DNA of 64,000 nt from Ophioceras dolichostomum (taxonomy: Eukaryota; Ascomycota; Sordariomycetes; Magnaporthales; Ophioceraceae): contig PYST01000160.1 of NCBI GenBank assembly GCA_003049485.1, positions 24,658 to 88,657 on the forward strand, given 5' to 3'. The position numbers and the translations under genes were made by a program. This document shows, piece after piece, positions 1-13,122 of this stretch (position 1 is its first letter; the number at the start of each line of letters is the position of its first letter). The notes under the pieces are model-generated. The model was not told where the DNA came from. It ran no database searches and saw nothing but the letters and a program-made list of their open reading frames with translations.

Positions 1-3000
1 CCAACCTAAACCTATCGGTCCGTCCAATGTCATCCGCAATGCCCTACGAGGCTTGGTCAGTAGAAGTCAATCTAAGCACGGCTTCATCAGTCAACCTTGC
101 AAAGTAAAACCCGCCCTGTATAGCCCCGGCCTCCTCTTTCCTCGAACCAGGCACTTGTGATGGATCCTCTGCTAATATCTTGATGCTGCCTACACGTAGT
201 GGAGCAAACCCTCTTGTTTTACTTATAGAAGCCGCCTCTCTTCAAGATGAGCGTATGGCTATGTTCCTCGCGGACGACGGGCTCGACATCATCACTCGCA
301 TCAACAAGGTCGGCCCAGGGTTCCAGGCCCCACGCCCTCCGACTACACATCCCACGAACCCCTCCACCTCCACCTCCCCTGGCATTTGAAGGACCCCTTA
401 AACGTGGCTACCATCACCTTAGTGATTACATCTCTACATACCCACGCGCACGGGACACAGCAGGGATCGTTTGTTCGATGATGTAGATGTCGAGGAGGAA
501 CCATGGGCGTGGGGGTTGCAGCAGAAGCGTGGGATGATGGGAGGATTGCGTCGTGCGAACAGGGGATGAACGACAGGCTGGAGCGTGTAAGTGGCTGAAT
601 GTGGCGCTCAGCGCCGGGTATCTGTCGGCTTGCTCAGCTCGCATGGTTCTCAACAAACGCTTCTCAAAAGTCGGGCTCTCTGTCTGCTACGTGTATACCA
701 TAAAATCTGAACAGCGATTGTGAATTAGACGGTTTCCTTTTTCCCAGTTTCAATACCCGTGCTTCATGACTTCCTGCTCAGCCTGATTCTGATCTTTAAG
801 CTTAAAAGTCCCAAGTGCGACTCAAGGCTTAGTATATGAAGCGATGGGAGACAAGCTGAACTTGTATCAATGGCCTTGTTGGTCCGCTCAAAGCCCCCTA
901 TTGAACGACGACGCGTTGTTCGGCTTATACGAACAAGAGCGGCGGAGTTGGTGTGGGTCCTCGGGCTGGGTGAGGTTGAGGTGTCGACCGAGGACGAATT
1001 CTGTTTGGGATTCCGTTCGGGAAGAGTGGAGATATTGTCCCTGGACACCTCAAACACTTCCTCACTGGGTCCGACTTTTCCAGCTGTTGGACGAATCAGA
1101 ACAGGCCTTATTTTATCGGAATGTCCCCCGCCCCCGCCATTTGAACCTGTCCCGCTCTTTCTGAGCCTGCCGCCGAAATAAATTCTACACTGGGATTGAG
1201 CGCTGACCGCTTCAGCTTGCCTGCTGCCTTGTCGTTGCTCCGTAAGGCACATACACACACACACACACACACACTCACTCACAGGGCACCACACCCAGAA
1301 CCCAGATGTACAGGCACATAGATGCGCATTCAGGCATGCCCTTTTGCCTCAGAGATACGTCATGGGGGGCTTAAGGGTTTGGGACACAGTTCTAACCAAT
1401 TCCTATTTTGAATCTCGACTCACATATAATGTCCTCGAGGCTTGTGGGTCACATGGTGCCAGAGGGCCGGGCACTCACCGGTTTTTCGCTGCGCGTAATT
1501 CCATTTTGGAAGGACGGATGGATTTTGATACCGTCGAGACCCAAGAGTTCACGTTGCGGTCCCAGTACGGTTTGGCTGCCGGACGTGCCTGCGCGGATCC
1601 CATGCCGCGCTCCAATCAGCGTCGAGATTCACGCTCCTTCGATGCCCAGCGAGTTAGGTAGTATCATTGATGAACTGGCGGAGAGAGAAAAGGGCTGAAC
1701 AGGACAGGATCAGAGCAAAACCGCCCTATCGTCGCCCACCACCACTACCATGGGCCTTTCCGGAAAAAGGCTGCGCCTCCGGGGAGAAACCCGGTGTCGC
1801 ACCCTGCGTCTCAAAACAGGACAATCTATATTCCAGCTGTCAAAATCAAGCTTGACATGCATCCAGACGTTGGCGACGTTGGCCTTGCATGCGCAGATGA
1901 CCGCTGATTGGAGCCTGACGGCAGATCCGCTCTGCTTTATTGACCGGACGAAGGACCCGGGGCCATCGCTTCGCACAGCAGGCGCGCTGGGCTCAGTCCA
2001 CGTTGCACAGCACAATTGCAGGATGCGATCCGAATGAATCCGAATGGAAGAACATCATCGCGGACACAGCCGCCCCCGGTCGGATGCAGACTATCATGGT
2101 CATTCGGCCCATATCCGACTCCCTTCACAGCAGCCTACAGGAGCTTCAATTTTTAGCCCGTGATCCCAAGCGCCTGTCGATCCCACACAACCGTTTTTAT
2201 GTAACTGCTGACCGGAGAAGCAATGTATGTTCCCCGGCCACACAGTTGGCTGTCGAGGTCGAAGCCAATGCAACATCGCATCTGCCGCACGCCAATGATA
2301 AAGACACGTGAAGAAAATGAGGCGAGCGCTTCCATCTGCTCTAGCACGAAAACGGTCAGCGCCGCATACGGTCGGCATACTTCACCGCCCATCATCGAGG
2401 CAGATAACGCTGACAACACATAAAGCTACCCTGCCAGAAACAAGTCAGGACCGAACCCGTCAGTGACCTCTGATAAGAAATAGATATATGCTGTGCGACA
2501 AGGGCGGTGACCCTCCAGTCCGTTCATCAGCTTCTACAAGGACTTCCACAAGAAGGGCTCCAAAACAGCGACTGCATGGATAAACCCAAGGAGGCCTCTT
2601 AACAATGCGGGCGACTGTCATGTCGTCCCTCCAGCTGCAAGGCTCTCCGAGGCGAAAACGTTGCATACCCGGAACAGTGGCACTCTCATATCCGACTCGA
2701 CTTCCGTCCACTCATATCATGAGGCACTAGAAGGGCCACGCACGCAACCTGAGAGACGGATGTAACACCTTTGTATTTTCAAGAGATACCTACCAACCTG
2801 TGTGGATAATGACACTGACAGCCGCTACACCGACAACAGGCTGATAGAGATGCAAGACACCTGAGACATACGTAGCTTTACGTAGGCACGTACCGAAGCA
2901 CTACCAGCAGATGAAGACACCCGTAGGTGCATTATTACCGCAAAAGTAACCCGCAACGTATACTAGAGAGCTTCTGAATCATGTGCAGAAAACCACGTGA

Positions 3001-4542
3001 GAACAACGAGAACTCCCCTCATGACAATCGACGGGCTGTCTGCTGACCCGTGATAACACGGCTGCCGGTAATCATCTGTGGATGATACTATACAAGATCA
3101 CTGTCCACTGTACAATAGGTTGAATGCTAGGAGATAAATAAGACAGCCTGAGTAGCGACTTACCCACCTACCTACTCTAGCTGCCTTACACCCCTGCTTA
3201 GACAGCTATTCGGAGCGAAGCACATTCACACAATGGCTCTCCTGGAACGGCATTCAGGGGCACTTTATTCATACTTGGTTAATAAATGAGTGGATTCACA
3301 TACGTCTAACAGAACTAGCTCACACAAGCATCCTTGCTTCTGAGCTAAAGTTATGTTTGCCTTGGTTCTCAAAGATGGATCTTGAAAACTGGAGGCACCC
3401 TCTCGGGTGGCGCCGTTGAAGTATAATAATCACTCGAAGCTCTTAACGCATTTGTTAGCCGTTAGTACACAACGAGGAACAAGACGCCGCTGAATGGACT
3501 TGACATGATCCCAGTAGATATCTAGAAACGCCTCAAGGCTTAGTTTTTGTACCTACCTACCTAGGTGGGTACTAGTACTAGCGAGGTATTACTATTGCTA
3601 GCAGCCTATTCGTCATAATCTTTTCAGGAACATTACAGGAATTTTTCAAGAGATAAAGAATGATATGGTTCAGTTTATAGAGGTATTAAGAGGGGCCTTG
3701 GAGAGTCGTATCATTGGTATCGTGCTGTAATGGTCTGATGTCTCTCTTGGCTAACCCATGAAAGGGAATAGACATGAGGGGTGGCTTGGGCTCATGGGCG
3801 GTTGCAGGAGGGAGAACTACAGTGGATGGCGGATGAGAGAACATTACAATTTACGTGGGAGCCGGCTCATGCTTGGATGCCTACGCAGCAGCGAAGTGAA
3901 AGGGAGGATAAAGGTGATCGTCTGCCTCATTAGATGCCTCATTAGATCTGAAGGTTTCATGGTGCTTTGGTGGCTGAGGATCATAAGTACGAGCGTGCTA
4001 TTGTATGGAATCATCTCGCCCTCATACGGTTGGGGGCCTATTCCTGATTGAGTGAAGAGGAGCGAAATGTTTGCTATCTCAACAACGGAAAGCAAGATGT
4101 TTGAGACTGAAGCTGATTCTATGAGGAAAGAGCATCACAAATACGGCAGAGAAAAGAGGTCCGACATGCCATGTCAAAGAGGCAAGCGGAGATGGTATCA
4201 TGATAATGTATCTAAAAAAGGCTGATGAGGGCGGAAAGGAAAAGGGTAACTTGATGAAAAGAGGGTGACTCATGGTCGGTGAAGGACTGATAGAGGGACG
4301 CAAAGTAAAAGAAATCGGGTGAAAGCAAGGCGCTAGGTGCATACGTTGGACACATACTGTTTAACATGTCAAAATGTCAACGAAACCAGGTGGAGAAGAA
4401 ATTCAAGGAGACGCAGGGAACAAGAGAAGGCCCCCGTGTATGCGATGAGCGCAGCCCGGCCCTGCACCCTACCGGCACGCGTTGCCGCCAGACAAGAGCT
4501 CTGATGATCCAACCCATCCTCACCACGCACTAAGACCACCCC
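1..4542. other. Gene-free interval at left edge
   Basis: No reading frame here combines an ATG, splice sites with matching phase and a recognisable family. Open frames are at most about 175 codons, overlap on both strands and look like chance frames. The part from about 2.7 to 4.4 kb looks poorer in GC and denser in stops than the rest. A dinucleotide repeat lies at 1253-1274. A 12-bp unit (tgcctcattaga) is repeated twice in tandem near 3922-3946. Intergenic sequence or a decayed repeat are both possible. Confidence 0.5.
1253..1274. repeat. (AC)n microsatellite
   Basis: Uninterrupted AC dinucleotide run of about 22 bases, followed by a short tcac repeat. No coding context is supported. Confidence 0.9.
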
Positions 4543-7248
4543 TCACACGCTCCGATAACCCCTATCATCGTCATAATCGTCATCATCATCATCATCACCA
4601 TCCTCCTCAGGCTCACTACTACTCTCAACCCCCCTCCTCTCCCTCTCAACAACATCAAACCTAATACCCCCCTTCCTATACCCCCCCATACCTAGACTCG
4701 CCCTACCCCTAGGCACCGACCTCGGCAGTGCAAGCAACTCGTCGTCCCCAAACAGATCCGCCACGAAATCGCTCGGCGACGGGCTCGCGAACAGAAACTT
4801 CAGCGTCGCCGCACTAGTGGTTGTTTGTCTTTGTCTCTGTCCACGTCCACCACTACTACCTCGAAAAGTCTCCACCAGCCCGGAGATCAGCTGGCGGGTC
4901 CCCGCGCGTCGGGAGGGCGGGTCCGCGAAGAAGCGGAGGCCGTCGAGTATGACGATCACGAAGACGGAGGCATCGAGCGACGAGATCAGCTCGTCGAGGG
5001 AGGAGACGACGGTCGCGATGGGGATGGAGGCGTCGGGGTTGCCGAGGTTGCGCGCGACGCGGCGGATGGCGCGGGCGGGGAGCAGGTCGCCGGCGGAGGA
5101 GATGAGCTGGAGGATGAGCGAGAGGCCGAGCTCGGACGGGGTTGGGCAGGGATCTCGGGCGAGGTCGCGGTGCTGGCCGCAGAAGAAGGCGAGGGGGATG
5201 ACGCGTGGCTTGGTTCCCGTCTGGCGGCGGGGGGCGCTGCTTGACGTGGCGGGGTTCGGGCTTTGACGACGACCTGTGCTCCTGTCTGGCGAGGGGTTGG
5301 GGCTGCTGCGTCGACTAGCACGTGAGCCGCCGCCATCGCTGCCGCTGCCTTGTAGTTCTAGTAGGCGAAGCGCGATCTTGGCCGATACCAAGGAGGTCTC
5401 GCAACCGGGCAGTGGCCTGTTCGCGCGGCCGTTGACGAGCAGCATCGAGGACTCGTCGAGTGTGAGCCAGGCGCGCAGACGAGGGTTCGACTGCAAGGCG
5501 AGGACCCGGTCTGGGTCGGCGACGGCCTTGCCCAGCTTGCTCTGCGTCCTCATGATGGCGGCGCAGTCGCGCGCGACCATCTCCGGGTCAAAGTCGAACT
5601 TCTCGAGCAGGGCCGTGCGGGCCGCCTCGGGGAGCTGCTTCGGCCGTCGTGGGGCGGTCGGCTTCGGGGCGGTGAGGAGCAGGTGCTGGCTCGCTACGGT
5701 CGCTGCGATCGGCTCGAGGATGGGGCCGAAGCTCTCCAGGACCTCCATGCGAGCCAAGATCTGGGCGAGAGCTTCTGTGCGGGCCATCGTGGTGCGGACG
5801 TCCTGTGCCATGACGGCTTGGACGCGGGACATCCAGTAGATCAGCTGGCTGGTGTCCCCCTGATCTTGCTGCGTCAGGCGAAGAGCCCTCATCTGGAAGC
5901 GCTCTGCTCTGTTTCTCATGTCGGCCATGGCTAGTTTTAGTTGGTCGCTGAAGTGCGATGGATCAAGGATGAGTTTTAACGAAGTTTCTAATGATGTTTA
6001 AGAAAGGGTTAGTAGGCGAGGGCTTGGAGGAGATGACGAAGAAAGAGGGACATATGGAAGGAGAGCAAACAATTCGAAAAACAAACATGAACAAACAATT
6101 ACACACAGAAACAAAAATGGCCGACATGTACAAACACGAATACAAAAAGCAGACATCTAGGCGTGATGCAAGATGACACAAAAAAAAAAACTCCGGAGAA
6201 ATGACGAGGCACGTACTTGCAGCGTTGCCGAGGAACCAGCGGAGGATTAGCTCGATGAGACCGAACACGGCGACGTAGAGCAGCGCAGCCCGATTGTGGA
6301 GCTCCTCGTCGCCGTTGTAGATCGGGTTGTCGCCGTCGACCGCGTGGTCGGCGAGCGTGTAGGGGAGCTGTTCCAGCACCCTATAGATCTCCTCCCGGTG
6401 GAGCGCCGACGCTTCCATGCCCCGGAAGATGGCGTTGAGCCCCCCGCACAGCACGGAGCTGAACCCGAACGCGTCGTTGGGGATGAGGGAGGTGAACGTC
6501 TGCCCGGCGTTCGCGAATTTGCAGAAGCTGCGGAACGCCAGCTTTAGCTTGCCCGTCCAGCCGGTGACGTCCTTGTCGGCCGTGGCTAGCTTCTCGAGCG
6601 TGCCGCAGGCGTCTTGGAGGGTCTTTTCGACGCCGGTCCAGGTGTCGCGGGTGCTGCTGCTGTTGGTCGTGGTCGTGTTGGTGGTAGTGGTGATGGTGGT
6701 TGCACCACCACTGGTGGACGACGACGTGGTAGCTGTGACAGAGTCGCTCGGTATAACTAGCGGGGACTGCTTCAGCTTCTTCCGGTACTTGTTTGCTGTT
6801 GCCAGCATGGAATTGCGGGCGGCGAAGCAGGGCTTGTAGATCTCGTCCAGGTTTCTGCCAGATCACTTGTCAATCGTGAACGACCGAGTGGACCGGAAAC
6901 AAGCGAGTTCGTGATCGAGACAAACGAGTCAACTCACATCCCATCAGACGAGGCCCTATTGGACTGGAGCATCCATTGACTCCTCCTCCCGTCGTAGACG
7001 ACTCCCGAGTCTGGACGGGCAATCAGGGCCTTGAGATATATGAGATGATGATGGTGAATTAGCGGGTTGTTTACTTATTGTGTATGGCTTTCGCAGTAGG
7101 TACTGTGCCAACCAACGATTAAATGTTGGGCTGTGTGAGGGGTGGTGCCTACAGGATCGATCGCTCCATCCAGCCTTGTGACCATGTATTCGGCCGCCTC
7201 GAGCTCGAGGAGGCCGGTTCTGGCCGTTATTTCCTGTTGAGCGGCCAT
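4543..7248 (-). CDS. DUF7708-type protein with degenerate NTPase-like region
   Basis: Four exons on the minus strand: 7248-7153, 7029-6938, 6854-6217 and 5930-4543, giving 737 aa. Phases agree at every junction; the first donor is a weaker GTAGGC, but a CTAAT branch site precedes its acceptor. Residues about 50-275 match by eye the N-terminal helical region of fungal DUF7708 proteins (IYKPCFAARNS near 67, then a Thr-rich linker). Residues about 435-680 resemble the NTPase part of fungal STAND-like proteins: a hydrophobic LLVNGRAN segment (439-446) stands where a P-loop would be, but no GxxxxGK[ST] is present; VFVIVILDG (598-606) looks like a Walker B strand. The C-terminus ends in an Asp run. 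It is head-to-head with the AAA+ gene. Function unknown; nucleotide binding is doubtful because the P-loop lysine is missing. Confidence 0.75.
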
Positions 7249-7962
7249 TGAGGGCCCATCCGAAGTGCAGGCCTTGTAATGGTGAATGACTGAAGGACGC
7301 ACGAGAAAGATGTTGAGATGAATGAGTGATGAATGATTATGTTAGTCAGGCCGGAGGCATCAATCGATCGCCTAGTCGCCCGAATCGGGTTCCGAGTTTC
7401 ATATGAAATGATGGCAGATTCGCCACTTGAGGTAAGGCTGCGCGCACATGAGACGGCTCCCTCCCCCGCACCAGGTTTTCTCGTGGACTGCCAGAACCAG
7501 GCGGTGCTTCGGCTGGCGCGGAGGAAGCCTGGTAACATGCCCTGGTGACGACTGCACGATGGCTGACGCTTGAGTCGATCGGCCCCGCTTCGTGATAGTG
7601 CCAGTGGACAGTTTTGGGGAAGGAGCACCGCACGGCGCTGTGGGCTGAACTTCAGCCGTTTCCTGATAGGTGCAAGCTGAGACAATACTCCGCAATTTCT
7701 CCATTAGATTGCACTGCCTCAGCCGCTGGCTCTCGGTGGTGTGCATCAAGAGTGGAGGGCGTCCTCGGGGAGCCACTGGGAGCCACTGGGAGCCTCAATT
7801 TCCCTTCGGCTAGCGACATTAAGGCTACCACCCCCGCCACCAGCTTGCCGTCAGAAGCGATCGAAGGACGAGACACAAACAATACAAGAATAATAATGCG
7901 GCAGGCGACTAGGTATTTAGTAGCGACTGACGGCCCTGCCAACCTCCCTCTTCTCTCTTGAC
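7249..7962. promoter_or_regulatory. Shared divergent promoter region
   Basis: A 714-bp interval between the start codons of the DUF7708-type gene (minus) and the AAA+ gene (plus), so it must carry the promoters of both. The only structure seen is a 10-bp unit (agccactggg) in tandem at 7771-7790. No convincing TATA box was found. Confidence 0.5.
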
Positions 7963-10900
7963 ATGCGATTTCAGCCTCGAGAAGTTGCTGCTCAGGACAG
8001 CTACAGTATCATGTCCGCGCAATCTCCGACCGAAGTGATCACCGCGAAGGAGGCAATGGGAACCCCTCGTTCTCCACCGACGCCTCAACTGTCGGCCGCC
8101 GCACCTTCTTCTTCTTCACAGGGCGGCGGCGGTGGCGGCGACGACGACAACAGCTCCGACAAGGACAAGCCGACGCCCACAGAAACCAGTACTACAAGTG
8201 ATGCTGGGAGCGCCTCTGCTACAATTGCCGAGAAGCTAGCCGCTACAGCTGGCGAGATGCCATCCACATCCACCGCCGATGCACTACAGGCGGAAGCGGA
8301 AGGCGTCCCCGCCGAGGCTGCCACAGCGGAGACCGCGGATGCGTCGACGCAGGACGACGGCAATCTCGCCGGCGAGCTCGCGCCGACCTCGATTCCTCCG
8401 GCCCGCAAGCTCGCCGAGGGCGTCGCCAAGCTTGTTGCTAGTCTCGAGCCATGGAAGGGCATCATGCCTAGTTCTCTAATTGAGAATCTTGAGGCTGTTG
8501 GAAAGACTGGAAAGGAGCTCCAGGGGATACTCACTGGGGTACCCGTGTAAGTAAATAACCACTGCGCGCTTCGTCCGATTTTCGTCTTATCCTGGGATGG
8601 TGAATGTTGCGATGATATTTGCCATTATTCAGGAGGAGCTGCGATCATCCTTGCCCTCATCTGCATTCTCTGCATCTTTCCTACTCACCAATACTCTCCT
8701 CCGAACCATCGTCACCTGCCCAACCTGCTACCTTCCTATCTGTTCTCACTTCCCCTCTCCTCTCCGGGTACTCTGTCATCCGCCTGCTTCAATGACGTGG
8801 CTTCCATTTTGTGCGACGCTACACCAAAACCCCCCGCCACGCAACAGCCACGTTTGTGTTAACCTTCATCCGATCGTCGAAACAGGAGCCAAGCGGAGAA
8901 TGACTCCAAACCTCGAAAGATCGTTGAGATCGAGCGACTGTCTATGAACGAGCACTGGAACGTCCGATCGGTCTTTCCAAAGGACCACAAGGAGGTGGCC
9001 GTCCTGAAGGTGTACTACCAGAAGCTAGGCGGCGAGCAGCCCAAGACATTCACCGCGAGGCTCGTTCCCTCCTCGCTCGAGTCTGGGCCTGGCGGAGCCA
9101 CCAACAAAGGCGGCGTGTCAAGTGGCTGGAACATCCAGCGCGTGCGTATCGAGAGCCCGGTGCTTGCCGAAGAATTCGAGCGGCTTGTTGGTCGAAGCTT
9201 GAACAGTGAGCCAATTATGTGAGTGAACTTCAGTCCGCCCAGCGATGGCTGTTCAGTGATGGATTCAGTGACGAACTTCTTGCCTGGAGCTCACTCTTCT
9301 TGGTGAATGACATAAAGCTAATCACCTCTACCCAACAGTGTTTGTCCCCCGTTCAAGATTCTGATCGAGTTTCTGCCGGATTTGGAGGAGCGCCTGGAGC
9401 AGTTGAAGCTGCAACGTGATAGGATCACGGATGACGAGCTGCCCGTCTTGTCGAACAGCAAGAGTGATGCTTCGGAGAAGGCCGAAGAGGCGAAGAAGGA
9501 CGCTTCAGAGAAGACCACGGGCGAGGGTCAGCCGCCCAAACCCAAGGATGCGAAGACCAAAAAGGCCGAGCTCGCGGAGAACGTCTCCCATTTCCAGCTG
9601 ATGGTCGACTTCATCCGCGACGAGCTTCACGATGTCCTCGATCTGCGCGAGAAGATTGCTGCGGGAACCCTGGAGAAGATCAGCTTCGAGGACCTCTGGC
9701 ACCTGTACCAGCCCGGCACCCTCATCATGTCCAGCGACTCGGACCGCGCCGAACAGCTCGAGAAGGTGTTCGGCGTCAGCGGCGGGTCGACCAAGAAGAG
9801 AAATCGGTCCAGGAACGAGGGCCTCGAGAAAGAGTCCGCAATCGCCGGCCTAGGCAGCTGGACGCCGTTCCTGATCGACTGCTTCTCTATGAACTTCGAC
9901 GGCCAGAAAGTCGGCGCCGTGAATGCCACGCACGTCATCGAGCCCTACTCCGGCGAGAGGGCGATCCAGGACCTGCGCGTCTACCCGCTCCGCTTCCACC
10001 GCCGCGAGAAGGAGCGCGACGTGCTCCGCCGACTGAAGGAACGAGGCACCAAGCTGCTCAAGTCCTATGGGCACAAGATGTACGAGGGCCTCGGCGCCAC
10101 CGTCGGCTCCGAGCCCGACATAGACAAGCTCGGGCTCGCCGCCCTCAAGGAGCACATCGAGTGCGACGTCTTCATCGACCTCGAGACCTTCTGGGGCCTC
10201 CACCTCAAGAGCACGCCGTTCACGGGTCCTCCTGTGAAGTCGCAGGCCAGCAAGCTGGAGGTGGAGGAGCTCATCTTCGGCAACACCGAGAACGCGCGCC
10301 TGATCCTGACCGACCCGGAGGTCGACGACAAGCTCACGGAGGACTTCTTCGCCAGCAACCACGGCAGCCTGGAGCCCATGACGGCCAAGGAGGCCGAGGC
10401 CCTGCCGGGTTACCTGCAGCTGCTGCCGCCGACGGTGGCAGGCTACAGCTTCCGGTTCCGGAAGTGGGTCAGGCTGCGGGTCGACACGCTCAAGGAGATC
10501 GACCACCAGGCGCGCGGGCGAGGGTTCGACGACCTGGTCATCCCAAAGCGGTATCGCGACCTCCTGGTGGCCCTCGTCAACAACCACGCCTCCGGCACCC
10601 AGCGGCGGAACGATAGGTTGAAGACTCAGGAGCAAATCCTCGGCGGCGACATGTCGGGCGACAGGGAGGTCGACTTGGTGAAGGGCAAGGGACAAGGTAG
10701 GTGGCAGACATTTATTTATCTTTCGATTCCTGATCGTCGCCGTCCAAATATCTAACCTTTTATCGAACGAAAAAAAAATAGGTCTGATATTGCTGCTCCA
10801 CGGCCCGCCTGGCTCTGGAAAGACGTCGACGGCCGAGACAATTGCGGCGTTTACCAAGAGACCACTGTATTCCCTCACGTGTGGCGACATAGGCCTCTCT

Positions 10901-12206
10901 CCAGAGTCTGTCGAACGAAATCTCCAGAGTCATACCGGCAGAGCGGACAAGTGGGGTTGCGTCCTGCTGCTGGACGAAGCAGGTGAGTTGTCAAACCGGC
11001 CATCAATCCAAGAGGCTGTCTCGAAGCTCTATTCGCTACCCTCACTGTTACCGAGCTAACTGCGATCCGTTGTCTAGACGTCTTCCTCATGAAGAGAGAT
11101 TGGACTAATATCGAAAGGAACGCCTTGGTTTCGGGTGAGTCTACAGTCTAAACCCATTACACATCACACTGTCTTTCGTTGTTGCTCTTGTGCCAAATGG
11201 CAAGATGTTTAGTTGTGGCATACTAACGCCGAAAATAGTATTCCTCCGCGAACTCGAATACTACTCCGGCATCCTCTTCCTCACCACGAACCGCCCCGGC
11301 GTGATAGACGAGGCCTTCAAGAGCCGCATCCACATCACCCTGCGCTACCCGGCCATCGACCTCGACACGACCCGCAAGATGTGGCGCAACATCATGCGGC
11401 GCCTCGAGGAGGACAACGCGGGCGCCGAGCTGAAAACGGTCTTCGACCAGGAGTCCCTACTAGAATTCGCAGAGAAGCACTTCCTCGCGCACCAGCACAA
11501 CAACACGACCTGGAACGGCCGCCAGATCCGCAACGCGTTCCGCACGGCCCTCGCTCTGGGCAACTACGACCGCCTCGCGAAGCTGCGGAGGGAGGGGATC
11601 TCTCCGGAGCAGGCGCTGGCGGGCGGGCCCGGGATCGCGACTAAGAGGTGGATGAGGCAGGTGAAGCTGACGAAGGGTAACTTCAAGAACATAGCCAAGA
11701 CGTCGGACGACTTCGAGGCGTACATCAGGCGGTTGAGGGGGTCGGACAGCCAGAACGCGAGGGACGAGGAGGCGAGGGACGACGAGGAGATGGAGGAGGA
11801 CGGGTACGTCATGGAGACTCCTGCGTATTCGTCGTCGCGGAAGCGAGGAGGCGTAGGCGCAAGTAGTAGTGGCGGCGGCGGTGGTGGTGGTGGGGAGCCG
11901 CTCCGACGCCGCGGGACGGCGACTCTCAAGGGGAAGGGGACTGGAGCTGCCAGTAGTAGCAGCGCCGCCGCTGCTGCTGCCGCCGCGTCCTCCTCGAAGG
12001 CGGGGAAGAAATCATCATCATCGAAGCATGCGAAGGCGGCAGCACCGGCGAAGAAGGGAGCTCGTAAGACCCGTGACGATGATGATGATGATGACGACGA
12101 GGAAGAAGAGGAGGAGGATGAGGATGAGAAGGAGGAGGAGGAGGAGGAGGAGGACGATGACGATGACAGCGATGAGGATGATGATGACGACGATGATTCT
12201 GATTAA
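7963..12206 (+). CDS. AAA+ ATPase, fungal DUF7025-type
   Basis: Six exons: 7963-8546, 8886-9218, 9339-10696, 10782-10982, 11078-11134 and 11239-12206, giving 1166 aa with consistent phases; TACTAAC and TCTAACC branch sites precede two acceptors. A second in-frame ATG at 8011 has a better context and may be the true start. Residues 1-190 are Ala/Ser/Thr-rich and probably disordered. Residues about 200-740 fit the region that precedes the ATPase in fungal DUF7025-type AAA proteins. The ATPase has Walker A GPPGSGKT (766-773), Walker B LLLDEAD (820-826), sensor-1 LTTN (859-862) and a likely arginine finger in FKSRIH (R874). The C-terminus has Gly, Ala/Ser and then long Asp/Glu runs. The family is predicted to remodel proteins; substrate and location are unknown. 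The 339-nt first intron is unusually long, so a missed small exon is possible. Confidence 0.88.
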
Positions 12207-13122
12207 AGCAGGTGGAAGGAAGTCAGGCTGAGGGTTCCTTTTTCTCTCTATTGGATCTTGCTGGGTATATACCCATCCATTTGTGGGGGCCATCGTTCAC
12301 CGACTCGTTTCGGCCGCGCACTGAGAACTTCTTTTTGCAAAGAGCCACTGCAACTACCTGGTAGGCATTTAGAGTGCTTTAATTTCACAATATAAGCCGT
12401 TACGGTCTGTATCCGCACACTCTTCAATTCGTGATTTCTCTGTTTATTTTCGCTCCGACCCAGCGCCTTGGGCCACACACCGCATGAAATTGGAGCGCGC
12501 CGCAAAAGGTGACAGAGAATGAAGGGGAGCTGTTTTGACTTGACGTCCCCTGTGCAGCCTGAAAATCCGATGTTCACACTTGAGGCAAGCTAATATATAC
12601 CGAAAAAAAGGAGCAAAGGAATAGAAAAGCTGGCGGGAAGGGAAAGACCTGGTGGCACCTAGGTAGGTAGGTAGGTAGTTTCGTGAACGGGTGAATTCAA
12701 GATTTTCCTTCCGCGTGAAAAGGAGCAACGAGAACACATGTACAAAACAAGAGCAAAAACAACCAAAACTATATGATCAGATGCCAACGTAGACTCGCTA
12801 GGTACCTGTCTACCTAAGTATGAACTATCGACAAGAGGGGGTGGACAGACAGGACGGGAACGGACGTCGTGGGTGTCAATCGGGGGACTCGACAGCAGGG
12901 TTGCCGTGTTGTCCGAGGTAAGCAAGGCAGGCGGGGCGAGCAGGCACCGGCCGGGCGTGCTGGGCGGGCCGGGCTGGGGGATGGAAATTGTAGTCGGAAA
13001 AGGGATTGGTAGTCGGCGTCGCGGTGTGTGGGAGGCGGCAGCAGTAGCAGCAAAACGAGGAACGAGTAGGCACCTACGACACATCTCCCTGAAAGAAAAA
13101 AAAACAAAAAAAAAACGCAAAG
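12207..13122. other. Convergent 3' intergenic region
   Basis: Lies between the 3' ends of the AAA+ gene and the NAB3-like gene, so it holds two 3' UTRs and terminators. A (TAGG)n microsatellite sits at 12660-12678. Overlapping open frames here show no family resemblance. Confidence 0.6.
12660..12678. repeat. (TAGG)n microsatellite
   Basis: Nearly five copies of TAGG. The same tetranucleotide or its complement recurs near 3550, 14600, 23315, 40090 and 45848. Confidence 0.85.

Noticed and set aside
1253..1274. AC repeat as a telomere-type or CRISPR repeat
   Set aside because: It is a simple dinucleotide run without spacers or telomeric TTAGGG units.
9850..10890. 346-codon minus-strand frame opposite the AAA+ ATPase
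   Set aside because: Antisense of a conserved exon; no recognisable motifs.
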